This document shows, piece by piece, positions 45,566-53,731 of a stretch of 64,000 nucleotides of DNA. The translations under genes and the position numbers were made by a program. Location of the stretch: positions 124,001-188,000 of the forward strand of contig NZ_FOFF01000011.1 of the NCBI RefSeq assembly GCF_900110755.1. The letters are read 5' to 3'. The stretch's first letter is position 1, and every line of letters begins with the position of its first letter. A model generated the notes under the pieces. It did not search any database. It had not been told where the DNA came from and was given only the letters and a program-made list of their open reading frames with translations. This DNA comes from Streptomyces sp. yr375 (GTDB lineage: Bacteria > Actinomycetota > Actinomycetes > Streptomycetales > Streptomycetaceae).

Positions 45566-46777
45566 ATGGCCGAGACATCCGACACGAACGACACGAGTGA
45601 CATGGCCGACACGACCGGTGTCGCCGCACCGGAGCAGTACGCGCTCGCCTCGGTCCACACGGGTCTGCTCGACTGCATCCAGGTCAACCTGGCCGTGCTC
45701 GCCGATCACGTCCACGGGCCGGGCACGCACCTGCGGCTCGGCGCGCAGCTCCGGTTCGCCTGGTGGCCGCTGGCGGACGGCCTGCCCACGGCCGACCCAC
45801 CGCTGGCGTCCCAACTGGCCATGGCAGCCGACCAGTTGGGCCTTCGCGTCACGCGCCGCGAGCGGCTGCCCGGCGACAGGATGTTCGCCTCCCCGACCGA
45901 GCGGGGCGGGACGCACTACGTCGTCGCGGACGCCTACGACCTGCCCTGGCTGCCCTACTACGACCATGCCCACATGGAGCACAGCTTCCTGCTCGCGGCG
46001 GGACCGGACGGCTGGCACGTCACGGACGCGTACCGCATCGACACCCAGTGGGGGCCTGCCGTACCCGGCACCTGGGTGCTGGCGCGGGAGGAACTGGCCC
46101 GGATCACGTCGGCCGAGGTCATCACGCTGGAGCCGGCCGACCTCGCGCCCCTGTCCGGCCTCCCGCCCGCGTCGACACTGGACGCCGACGCGGTCGAGTC
46201 GTACCTGACGGCATATCAGAAGCATTTCGACCGTGCCCGCGCCCTGGAGCAACTCGCCGCGGAGACCTGGCTGTTGGCGCGCGCCCGCAAGCTGCACACC
46301 AAGTACCGGGCGCTCTTCACGGGTCGCGATGAGCAAACCGAGGCCGAGGAAAGGCAGTTGCGGGCGTGGGACAAGGTGGTCGAGCTGACCTACCTGGCCC
46401 ACCGCCGGGTGTCGCGCGGCCGTGCCGAGCCGGCGGGCGTGGTGGACCGGCTGCGGGAGGCGCTGGCAGCGGACCGTACAGTCTTCGGTGCCGAAGCGCC
46501 CGCCCCCGCCCCCGCCCTTACCTCGACAGCGCCGCGATCCACCGCCGACGAGACCCTGCGCCGACGGGTGGCCGCCGTCGCGGGAGCCGTCCTCAGGGTG
46601 CCCGAGGCAGACCTGCTCGCGGGGGCGGCCTTCGACTCCTTCCCCTCGTTCAGCTCCTTCCGACTGGTCGAGATCATCGAGGCCGTCGAGACCGCACTGG
46701 AACGCGAACTGGACCCCGACCGGCTGATCCCCGAGAACCTGCGCCGCGTCGACGACCTCTGCCGCATCCTCTCCTGA
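45566..46777 (+). CDS. BtrH-like protein with C-terminal carrier-like domain
   Basis: This 403-aa protein's N-terminal 200 residues (ALASVHTGLLDCIQVNLAVLADHV, YYDHAHMEHSFLLAAGPDGWHVTDAY in pieces) resemble the BtrH N-terminal family, whose founder transfers an acyl group from a carrier protein to an aminoglycoside. The Cys/His/Asp pattern is papain-like. The last 80 residues look like an acyl-carrier fold (FPSFSSFRLVEIIEAVETAL), but the DSL motif reads SSF, so a phosphopantetheine arm is doubtful. Together with the ACP encoded 16 bp downstream this suggests transfer of an ACP-bound amino-acyl unit. Assignment is from motif impression. Confidence 0.6.
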   Translation: MAETSDTNDTSDMADTTGVAAPEQYALASVHTGLLDCIQVNLAVLADHVHGPGTHLRLGAQLRFAWWPLADGLPTADPPLASQLAMAADQLGLRVTRRERLPGDRMFASPTERGGTHYVVADAYDLPWLPYYDHAHMEHSFLLAAGPDGWHVTDAYRIDTQWGPAVPGTWVLAREELARITSAEVITLEPADLAPLSGLPPASTLDADAVESYLTAYQKHFDRARALEQLAAETWLLARARKLHTKYRALFTGRDEQTEAEERQLRAWDKVVELTYLAHRRVSRGRAEPAGVVDRLREALAADRTVFGAEAPAPAPALTSTAPRSTADETLRRRVAAVAGAVLRVPEADLLAGAAFDSFPSFSSFRLVEIIEAVETALERELDPDRLIPENLRRVDDLCRILS

Positions 46778-46793
46778 CCAGAAGGGACCCTTT

Positions 46794-47078
46794 GTGGACC
46801 CCCGTTTCATCGAATTGCTGCGCTCTTCTCTCAAGCTCGCAGGCAGCGACGGCGACGGCGGCAGCGACGCCGCCGTCATCACCCCGGACACCGAGCTGCG
46901 CAAGCTGGGCGTCGACTCCATGCAGGCCATCGAGCTGCTCTTCTCGATCGAGGACACGTTCGGCATCTCCCTGCCGGACGAGGAGCTCAACGACACGACG
47001 TTCGCGACCGCGGGAAACCTGTGGCGGGCGATCGCGACACAACTGTCGGACGCACCCGGCGGCGAGGCGACGCCATGA
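46794..47078 (+). CDS. Acyl/peptidyl carrier protein
   Basis: This 94-aa carrier protein has the phosphopantetheine-attachment motif LGVDSMQAIEL with Ser42. An extra Gly/Asp-rich stretch (residues 18-26) lies in loop 1. GTG start. It is the only carrier with an intact motif in the cluster and must be activated by the phosphopantetheinyl transferase encoded at 49445. It lies directly before two acyl-CoA dehydrogenase genes and overlaps the first (ATGA), a pattern known from pathways in which an amino acid is adenylated, loaded on a carrier and desaturated. Confidence 0.92.
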   Translation: MDPRFIELLRSSLKLAGSDGDGGSDAAVITPDTELRKLGVDSMQAIELLFSIEDTFGISLPDEELNDTTFATAGNLWRAIATQLSDAPGGEATP

Positions 47079-48247
47079 CCGCGCTCCTGGACCTCACCGA
47101 CCGGCTCGCCGACGTCGTCCGCGTCGTCGATAAGCACCGGGTACGCACCGACCGGGACGCGGTGTTCCCGCTGGAGGCGCTGGCGGCGCTGCGCCGCACC
47201 CGCCTGCTGGGCCTGCTGGTTCCTGTCGAGTACGGCGGTCTCGGCGGCACCGTGCGGGACATGGTGGAGGCGGCGCAGACCCTCGGGCGCAGCGACACGT
47301 CGGCCGGCATGATCTTCGCGATGCACTGCCAGCAGGCGGCGGCCGTGGTGGGGCACGCCGACGAGCGGCTGCGCAAGGAGTTGCTGCCGCGCGTCGCGAG
47401 CGGCGAGGTCTACCTCGCCTCGGTGACGACGGAGGCGGGCAAGGGCGGTCATCTGCTGTCCGCGCAGACGCAGTTGGAGCGCTCGGGCTCGCGCTCGGGG
47501 GAGCGGCTGGAGATCGACCGGTTCGCGCCGATCGTCACCGGCGGGATGCACGCCGACGGCTTCCTCATCACGATGCGCAGCGCGGGGGAGGCGGCCGAGC
47601 ACGAGGTGTCGTTGGTCTACGCCGACCGTGACCAGGTGGAGGTGACCGGCTCCGGCGACTGGCAGCCGCTGGGGATGCGGGCGAGCCACAGTCTGCCGTT
47701 GCGGCTGACCGGCAGTGTGCCGGAGTATCAAGTGGTCGGCGAGCACGGGCGGTTCCACGAGATCGCCGGGAGGGTGTTCGCGCCGCTGGCCCACCTGGGC
47801 TGGTCCGCGGTGTGGCTCGGGACGGCGGCGGGTGCGCTGTCGCGGGTGCTGCGGATGATCCGCGGCCGGGAGGGCCGCGGTCGCTTCGACGTCGGCTCGG
47901 AGCTGCTGCTGACCCGGATCTCGCGGGCGCGCCAGCGCCTGGACGTGGTGCACGCGCTGCTGTGGCGGGCGCTGGAGGTGATGGAGTCGGGCGAGGATCT
48001 GTCGGTGCCCGCGCGGCAGCTCCTGCTGAACTCCCTGAAGATCACGGCGTCGGAGGAGTGCCTCGCGGCGGTGGACGGCCTCGTCGACGCGGTCGGCCTG
48101 CGCCACGGCTACCTCAAGGACTCGCCCACCCGCCTCGAACAGGCCCTGCGCGACCTGCGCTCGGCGGCCCTGAACTACAGCAACGACCGGCTGCATCTGG
48201 CGGACGGCAGGCTGGCCCTGCGCGACCAGGGGGTGAGCTTTGCCTGA
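47075..48247 (+). CDS. Acyl-CoA dehydrogenase family protein, subunit 1
   Basis: This 390-aa flavoprotein has an N-terminal helical domain (LRRTRLLGLLVPVEYGGLGG), a middle beta domain (LASVTTEAGKGG in place of TEPGSGSD), and a C-terminal helical domain with HLGWSAVWLGTAAGALSRVL. The substrate is likely an acyl or aminoacyl group on the carrier protein encoded just upstream rather than CoA (inference from position). The start at ATG 47075 overlaps the carrier-protein stop. It overlaps a second acyl-CoA dehydrogenase gene by 8 bp, which suggests a heteromer. Confidence 0.85.
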   Translation: MTALLDLTDRLADVVRVVDKHRVRTDRDAVFPLEALAALRRTRLLGLLVPVEYGGLGGTVRDMVEAAQTLGRSDTSAGMIFAMHCQQAAAVVGHADERLRKELLPRVASGEVYLASVTTEAGKGGHLLSAQTQLERSGSRSGERLEIDRFAPIVTGGMHADGFLITMRSAGEAAEHEVSLVYADRDQVEVTGSGDWQPLGMRASHSLPLRLTGSVPEYQVVGEHGRFHEIAGRVFAPLAHLGWSAVWLGTAAGALSRVLRMIRGREGRGRFDVGSELLLTRISRARQRLDVVHALLWRALEVMESGEDLSVPARQLLLNSLKITASEECLAAVDGLVDAVGLRHGYLKDSPTRLEQALRDLRSAALNYSNDRLHLADGRLALRDQGVSFA

Positions 48248-49448
48248 GCCGAAGGGGCTTGAGGCGGCGGTGCGGCCGGACACACCGGACGGCGTCTTCG
48301 CCGCGCTCGACGCGCTGCCCGGCGGCGCGAGCGGCGCCGAGGTCTGGGCCGCACTCGGAGCCGGGGGTGCCGGGAGGGCCGGGGGAGGAATCTCCCGGGC
48401 CTACCGCGACGGCTCGGTACGGGCGGGTCTGGACCCCGACGGTCTCGCGGACGTCCTCAGCGCGCTGGACGCCCGTTTCTCCGTCGCGGCCACGCTCTCG
48501 GCGAGTGTCCAACTGGCAACGGCACTGCCGGTGTTGGCGGCGGGCGGCGGTCCGGTGGTGGAGGCGGCGCTGTCGGGTGCGTTGTCGGGCCGTACGACCG
48601 TGGCGCTGGCGGCGACCGACGTGACGGCGGGCACCGACCTGACCGGCCTGCGCACAGAGGTGCGGCTCGCCGGGGACGGAAACGAGGACGGGGACGGGGA
48701 GGTAGCCGGGGTGTGGGTGTCGGGGGAGAAGCAGTGGATCGCCAACGCCACCACGGCCGCGTCGTTCCTGGTGCTGGCCCGCCACCGCCCTGGCCGTCAC
48801 TTCACCGACTTCACCTGGGTCCTGGTGCCCGCGGACGCGCCCGGTGTCACGGTACGGCCCGCGCCGTCCGCGCTGTTCGCGGACTCGGGCGTCGGCCACG
48901 CGGAGTTCGACGCCGTGGCCCTGAGCCGGGAGCACGTGGTGGGCCGGGTGGGCCTGGGCCTGCCGCTCTTCGCCCGCCACATCGCGGGGGAGCGGCTCGC
49001 CGGGGCGTTGTGGGGTGTCGCGTTGTGCCGCCGGGTCCTGGCGGACACGCACCGGCGGCTGTCCGGCCGCGCGCACGGCACGGGAACCCTGTGGGACCTC
49101 GACCACGTACGCCAGCGCTTCGCGCGGTGCCTGGTGCGCGTCCAGGAACTCCAGGCGCTCGCGGAGTGCCGCAGCGAGGCGGTGGCGGTCCGCTACGACG
49201 CGTCGGCGGCCGCCACCCTGAAGGCCGCGGCCGGCGCCACCGTCACCGACGTACTGGGCGAGTGCGCGCAGTGGTGGGGCTCGGCCGGGTTCGCCACCGG
49301 CGGCATCCAGGAAGTCCGCGCCCAGGCGGCGCTGTTCGGGATCGGCGGGGGCGCGACAGAGGTGGTCCTCGACACGGTGGCGGACCACGCCGGACGCCTG
49401 CTGGACGCGCTGACCCGCCCGGGCACACTGCCAAGAGGGAACCCGTGA
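48240..49448 (+). CDS. Acyl-CoA dehydrogenase family protein, subunit 2
   Basis: This 402-aa second family member diverges from the first. The N-terminal part is short and Gly/Ala-rich, the middle domain has ALAATDVTAGTDL and SGEKQWIANATTA, and the C-terminal domain has QWWGSAGFATGG and FGIGGGATEVV, which is the usual FAD/substrate-binding end. TTG start. Translation is coupled to both neighbours. Paired non-identical dehydrogenases in other actinobacteria form heterotetramers with shared active sites (known for FadE pairs); the same may hold here. Confidence 0.85.
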   Translation: MPEPKGLEAAVRPDTPDGVFAALDALPGGASGAEVWAALGAGGAGRAGGGISRAYRDGSVRAGLDPDGLADVLSALDARFSVAATLSASVQLATALPVLAAGGGPVVEAALSGALSGRTTVALAATDVTAGTDLTGLRTEVRLAGDGNEDGDGEVAGVWVSGEKQWIANATTAASFLVLARHRPGRHFTDFTWVLVPADAPGVTVRPAPSALFADSGVGHAEFDAVALSREHVVGRVGLGLPLFARHIAGERLAGALWGVALCRRVLADTHRRLSGRAHGTGTLWDLDHVRQRFARCLVRVQELQALAECRSEAVAVRYDASAAATLKAAAGATVTDVLGECAQWWGSAGFATGGIQEVRAQAALFGIGGGATEVVLDTVADHAGRLLDALTRPGTLPRGNP

Positions 49449-50083
49449 GGGAACGCGCGAGGGAACTCGTGACGGTGCCGGTGATGGTGGCGGACGAGGT
49501 GTGGGTGGTCACGTCGACCGTCGCCCTGCTCGCGCCGAGCGGCCACCGCGGCGACCGGCTGCGGGCCGCCGCCCTGCCCGAAGGGCGGGCCGCGGAGTTC
49601 CTGGCCGGCCGTGGTCTGCTGCGTGAGCTGCTGACGGCGGTCCGCCCCCGGCTGGCCGGGCGGGACGTCGTCACGGACGCGGGGGGCAAGCCCCGCCTGC
49701 GCGAGTGCTCGGAGGTGGGCGTCAGCGTCTCGCACAGCGGGGGCACGGTGGCGGCGGCCGTCGCGGTCGGCCGAGAGCTGGGCGTGGACGTACAGCAGCC
49801 GCCCGAGACGGTCTCCGCGACGCTGGCGCGCAGGCTGCTGGGAGAGCACGCGCGGGACCTGACGGAACTGACCGCGGCGGGGGCCGCCCGCGAGGTGGCG
49901 TGGGTGTGGACGGCCCAGGAGGCATGCGCCAAGGCCTGCGGGGAGGGCCTGCGGGGCCGGCCCTGGTCGATCGACGTACCGCCGGGCGCCCGCGCGGGCC
50001 GCTGGGGCGACTACCGCTGGGTCGCCCTGCGCGAACACTCGGCGATCCCGCTGAGCTGTGCCTTCGCCAGACGACGGACGTGA
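49445..50083 (+). CDS. Sfp-type 4'-phosphopantetheinyl transferase
   Basis: This 212-aa protein has the PPTase motifs GVSVSHSGG, LGVDVQ (Mg-binding Asp) and WTAQEACAKACGEGL (catalytic Glu and Lys). It attaches the phosphopantetheine arm from CoA to the carrier protein of this cluster. The GTG start overlaps the upstream dehydrogenase stop (GTGA). Short but complete for an actinobacterial Sfp-like enzyme. A dedicated PPTase supports a self-contained carrier-dependent pathway. Confidence 0.88.
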   Translation: MRERARELVTVPVMVADEVWVVTSTVALLAPSGHRGDRLRAAALPEGRAAEFLAGRGLLRELLTAVRPRLAGRDVVTDAGGKPRLRECSEVGVSVSHSGGTVAAAVAVGRELGVDVQQPPETVSATLARRLLGEHARDLTELTAAGAAREVAWVWTAQEACAKACGEGLRGRPWSIDVPPGARAGRWGDYRWVALREHSAIPLSCAFARRRT

Positions 50084-50180
50084 CTTCCGACCGACCGGCG
50101 GGAGCCGGGCAGACCGGCACCACAGCACCACGCACAGATGGATCTTGGATCTTCACCACGGGAAAGGGCGATCGGCGGAC

Positions 50181-51794
50181 ATGACGGTTCACGGGACGGC
50201 TGCTCGACGGCGCACGCTGCACGACTGGTTCGCGGTCACGGCCGCCGCGCACGGTGACCGCCCGGCGCTGGAGATCGGCGCCGTGCACCTGACGTACGAC
50301 GAACTGTCGGGCCTCGCCGACCGCCTGGCGGCCCGGCTGCTGGCGACGCTCCGCCCGGCGGGCGCACCGGGCACCCGGCGTGCGAGCCGCGCGGGGCGCT
50401 CGGAGCGGGTGACACGGGTGGGCCTGGCGGCCGAGCGCACGGCGGTCGCCTACGTCGCGTATCTCGCCGTCCAGCGGCTGGGCGCCACGGTGGTCCCCCT
50501 GGGCCCCTCTTTCCCACCCGGCCGCAACGCCGCGATCGCGCGGGCGGCGGGGCTCGACGCGATCGTCAGTGACGGCACCTGCGACCACCTCGACCGCCTC
50601 CCCGCCCCCGCCCCCGCCCTCACCCTCACCGACACGGACCTGCCCGCGCTGGCCGCCGCCCCGCGCCCCGCGCTCCCCGCGCCGCAGGCGGGCCCCGACG
50701 ACCTGGCCTACATCCTGTTCACCTCGGGCTCGACAGGCGTCCCGAAGGGCGTTCCGGTACGGCACCGCAACGTGTGCGCCTACCTCGCGCACGCCGTCCC
50801 GCGCCACGAGGCGGGCCCGGGCGCCCGCGTGTCGCAGACCTTCGCCCTCACCTTCGACCCGTCGGTCCTCGACATGTACGCGGCCTGGGGTACGGGCGCC
50901 ACGCTGGTGGCTGCCACGAGCGGCGACCTGCTGACTCCCGTACGGTTCGTCAACCGGCGCGGGCTGACGCACTGGAACTCGGTCCCGTCCGTGATCTCCA
51001 TCGCCCACCGGCTGCGCGCCCTCAAGCCGGGCAGCATGCCGGGCCTGCGCAGGAGCATGTTCTGCGGCGAGCCCCTGACGCTCCGACAGGCGAGCGCCTG
51101 GCACGCCGCCGCCCCGTCGAGCGCCATCGAGAACGCCTACGGCCCCACGGAACTGACGGTGACCTGCACCTCGTACCGCCTGCCCGCCGCTCCCGAGGAC
51201 TGGCCCGCGCCGCCCAACGGCACCGTCCCCATCGGCCCGCTGCACCCGGGCCTCGAAGCGCGCATGCGCGAGGGCGAACTGTGCGTGCGCGGCCCGCAGC
51301 GCTTCCCCGGCTATCTCGACCCGGCGGACGACACGGGCCGTTTCCTCGCCCCCGACGGCAGCCCGTACGACCCCGCCGCCGGCGCCCTGACGGACGCTCA
51401 CTGGTACCGCACCGGCGACCGCGTGGCCCCGCTCCGGGAGGACGGCGCAGACGGCGCCGCCGTGCCCGGCGTCCCGCTGGTCCACCTCGGGCGGGTGGAC
51501 CAGCAGGTCCAGGTGCACGGTTACCGGGTCGAGCTCGGCGAGGTCGAGGCGGCGCTGCGCGCGCTGCCCGGGGTGGTGGACGCGGCGGTCCTGGCGCTGC
51601 CGGCAGCGGACGGGAGCGTGGAGCTCGCCGCCGCTGTCACCGGTACCGGGGCCTCGGCGCGCTCACTCCACGAGGCCTTGCGCGGACGACTGCCCGCCTA
51701 CATGGTCCCGGCCCATCTCACCCGCCTGGACTCCCTCCCGGTCAACCGCAACGGCAAGACCGACCGCACGGCTCTGGGCCGGGTCATCCGGTGA
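50181..51794 (+). CDS. Stand-alone adenylation enzyme (NRPS A-domain type), right arm
   Basis: This 537-aa protein has motifs A3 YILFTSGSTGVPKG, A5 NAYGPTE, A8 LGRVDQQVQVHGYRVELGEVE and A10 LPVNRNGKTDR. The substrate-pocket segments begin FDPSVLD and THWNSVP, giving Asp at the amine-binding position, so an alpha-amino acid is a probable substrate; the side chain is not predictable from this reading. It is likely to load the carrier protein of the cluster. It starts MTVHG with GGAAAGGG upstream. The end overlaps the convergent M28 gene by 11 bp and marks the right end of the cluster. Confidence 0.88.
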   Translation: MTVHGTAARRRTLHDWFAVTAAAHGDRPALEIGAVHLTYDELSGLADRLAARLLATLRPAGAPGTRRASRAGRSERVTRVGLAAERTAVAYVAYLAVQRLGATVVPLGPSFPPGRNAAIARAAGLDAIVSDGTCDHLDRLPAPAPALTLTDTDLPALAAAPRPALPAPQAGPDDLAYILFTSGSTGVPKGVPVRHRNVCAYLAHAVPRHEAGPGARVSQTFALTFDPSVLDMYAAWGTGATLVAATSGDLLTPVRFVNRRGLTHWNSVPSVISIAHRLRALKPGSMPGLRRSMFCGEPLTLRQASAWHAAAPSSAIENAYGPTELTVTCTSYRLPAAPEDWPAPPNGTVPIGPLHPGLEARMREGELCVRGPQRFPGYLDPADDTGRFLAPDGSPYDPAAGALTDAHWYRTGDRVAPLREDGADGAAVPGVPLVHLGRVDQQVQVHGYRVELGEVEAALRALPGVVDAAVLALPAADGSVELAAAVTGTGASARSLHEALRGRLPAYMVPAHLTRLDSLPVNRNGKTDRTALGRVIR

Positions 51795-53340
51795 GACCCC
51801 GGCTGTCGCGCGGGCTGTCGTCGGCCGAGCCGTGGGAACCGTGGGAGCCAAAAGTGTTGAGGGTGTCGAGGGAGCTGAGGTCGTGTGCGTAGGCGCCCAC
51901 GGCGTTGGCGATGACGTCGCTGTTGATGCCGAGTGCCGTCATGTTGATGTTCTCGAGGGTGTCGCGGGCCGTCTGGTAGTTGACGTCGAACGCGACGCCC
52001 GCCGTCCCTCCGAACTCGGCGGCCTGGGCAGGTGTCTTGATGGCTTCCGCGCCGCTGAATGTGCCGCCGGAGGGGATGCCGGCGTCGACGAACGGGGCGT
52101 AGTCGAAGCGGCTGACGAACGGTGTGCCTTCGTACGGCAGCCGCCGGTGGCCGAGGAACTGGGTGATGTCGCGCTCGAGTTGGGCGGAGCCGTCGGGGAC
52201 GGTCTGGGTGTTGGCGCCGTCCGAGCCGTCGCCGTCCAGGACGAACAGGCCGTAGTTCGGGGACGCGATCATCTCGAAGTGGAGGTAGAGCTTGACGTCC
52301 TGCCGCGCGGCCGGCGTGAGGTGCGCGACGTAGTAGTCGGAGCCGACGAGGCCGCTCTCGGTGGCCGACCACCAGGCGAAGCGCACCTTGTTGTGCGGGT
52401 GTTTCTCCTTCTTGGCGAGTTTCAGCGCGACGTCGAGCAGGGCGGCGGAGCCGGAGCCGTCGTCGTTGATGCCGGGGCTCCCGGGCACGGTGTCCAGTTG
52501 CGCGCCGAACATCACGGTGTGGGCGGGGTCGCCGCCCGGGGTCTCGGCGATGACGTTGTTCGTGGAGCGCGGCTCCTGGAACTGGCGGATCTCGAAGGAG
52601 ATGCTCACCGGCCCCCGGGCGGCGTCCGCGGCGAGCTTCTCGCCGTCGGCCTTGCTGATCCCGCCGGTGGGGATTTTGGCGTTGGCCGGGTCGCTGAGGG
52701 TGCCGGACAGGGGGCCGTAGCCGGCGTCGATGTTGTTGTAGATGACGGCGCCGACCGCGCCCGCCGCGGCGGCCTGCTCCTGCTTGGCGGCGAAGGAACA
52801 GCCGCCCCGCCTGATCAGGGCGATCTTGCCGGCGAAGCCGCCGGCGGCGTAGTCCCCGGGCTCGCAGCCGGTGGTGCCGTCGGCGTCGACGGGCACGGCG
52901 GCCACGCTCGCCGTGATGCCGCCCACCGGCGTCGACTTGGTGTACGTCAGCGCCCTGATCTGGACGTCCGCGGGTGCGGGCGAGAGGACCGAGAGCCTCT
53001 CGGCCTGCGTCTGCGTGTAGACGAAGTCGAACTTCTGGTACGAGACGCGGTAGCCGGCCTTCCGCAACAACTTGTGGACGTAGGCGGCCGACGCGTCGTG
53101 CCCCGGCGAGCCGGCGACGCGGTCGCCGCCCGTGGAATCGGCTAACTGCTGGAACTTCCGCAGGTACTTGAAGGCCCCCTTGGCGGACGCCTCGCGCACG
53201 AGCGCCTTCGAGAGCCTGGCGGCCTCCCTGCCCGGGTCGCCCTTGCGAGCGGCGACGGGCGGGGCGGAGCCCAGCAGGAGCGGTATCGAGAGCACGGCTG
53301 CGGCCACAGCGGCCACGGCTCTTCGACGGGATGCGTTCAC
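51784..53340 (-). CDS. M28 family peptidase homologue with altered metal site (secreted)
   Basis: This 518-aa protein has a signal peptide (MNASRRRAVAAVAAAVLSIP), a PA-type insert (about 150-260) and an M28 domain like the Streptomyces aminopeptidase. Catalytic positions are changed: the first zinc His is Gln (GAQLDTV for GAHLDSV), the catalytic Glu of the EE pair is Thr (SATESGL), the bridging Asp region reads HFEMIASPN, and the last His of SDHAPF is Tyr (FDYAPF). Hydrolysis is therefore doubtful. A TTA codon lies at residue 66 (53143-53145). The gene is convergent with the biosynthetic cluster. GTG start with GGAAGGA before it. Confidence 0.85.
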   Translation of the reverse strand: MNASRRRAVAAVAAAVLSIPLLLGSAPPVAARKGDPGREAARLSKALVREASAKGAFKYLRKFQQLADSTGGDRVAGSPGHDASAAYVHKLLRKAGYRVSYQKFDFVYTQTQAERLSVLSPAPADVQIRALTYTKSTPVGGITASVAAVPVDADGTTGCEPGDYAAGGFAGKIALIRRGGCSFAAKQEQAAAAGAVGAVIYNNIDAGYGPLSGTLSDPANAKIPTGGISKADGEKLAADAARGPVSISFEIRQFQEPRSTNNVIAETPGGDPAHTVMFGAQLDTVPGSPGINDDGSGSAALLDVALKLAKKEKHPHNKVRFAWWSATESGLVGSDYYVAHLTPAARQDVKLYLHFEMIASPNYGLFVLDGDGSDGANTQTVPDGSAQLERDITQFLGHRRLPYEGTPFVSRFDYAPFVDAGIPSGGTFSGAEAIKTPAQAAEFGGTAGVAFDVNYQTARDTLENINMTALGINSDVIANAVGAYAHDLSSLDTLNTFGSHGSHGSADDSPRDSRGLTG

Positions 53341-53731
53341 AGAGGTCCTTCCCGGCACGGACAAGGTCGAGAGGAAGCTAGCGATCTTCAGCTCACCCTG
53401 CGAACATATTTGCCACAACTACGCCATTTATCCGACTGCTGATCGTCCTCCTGCGGTAGAGGCTGCAACGCCGTCCAGCCTTCGTGTGACTACGGGGCTG
53501 GGCAGCACCCGGCGGGTCCGGCCGTGTCCCCGGGCGTGTTTGTCCGGCGACGCCGACGCACTGCGGGCACTTCGCGCAAGCGAGCCCTGAGGCGTTTCCC
53601 GTACGGGTGAACTCGGGAACCTGGCCGCTCCTGGATTCCGGTACGGCCGTTGGGCTGGGCGGATAGCCGGATGATCCCTTTTCCGGTCGTCCCCGGCCCC
53701 TTCCTGTGCACATGCTTGAGGAGACGTCCCC
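53341..53731. promoter_or_regulatory. Divergent spacer between M28 and MpaB-EF-hand genes
   Basis: About 390 bp with an AT-richer patch near 53395-53445 that probably holds the M28 promoter. I see no gene and no strong dyad. Confidence 0.4.

Noticed and set aside
45356..48283. 975-codon minus-strand frame opposite the carrier-protein and dehydrogenase genes
   Set aside because: Shadow of overlapping, motif-bearing plus-strand genes.
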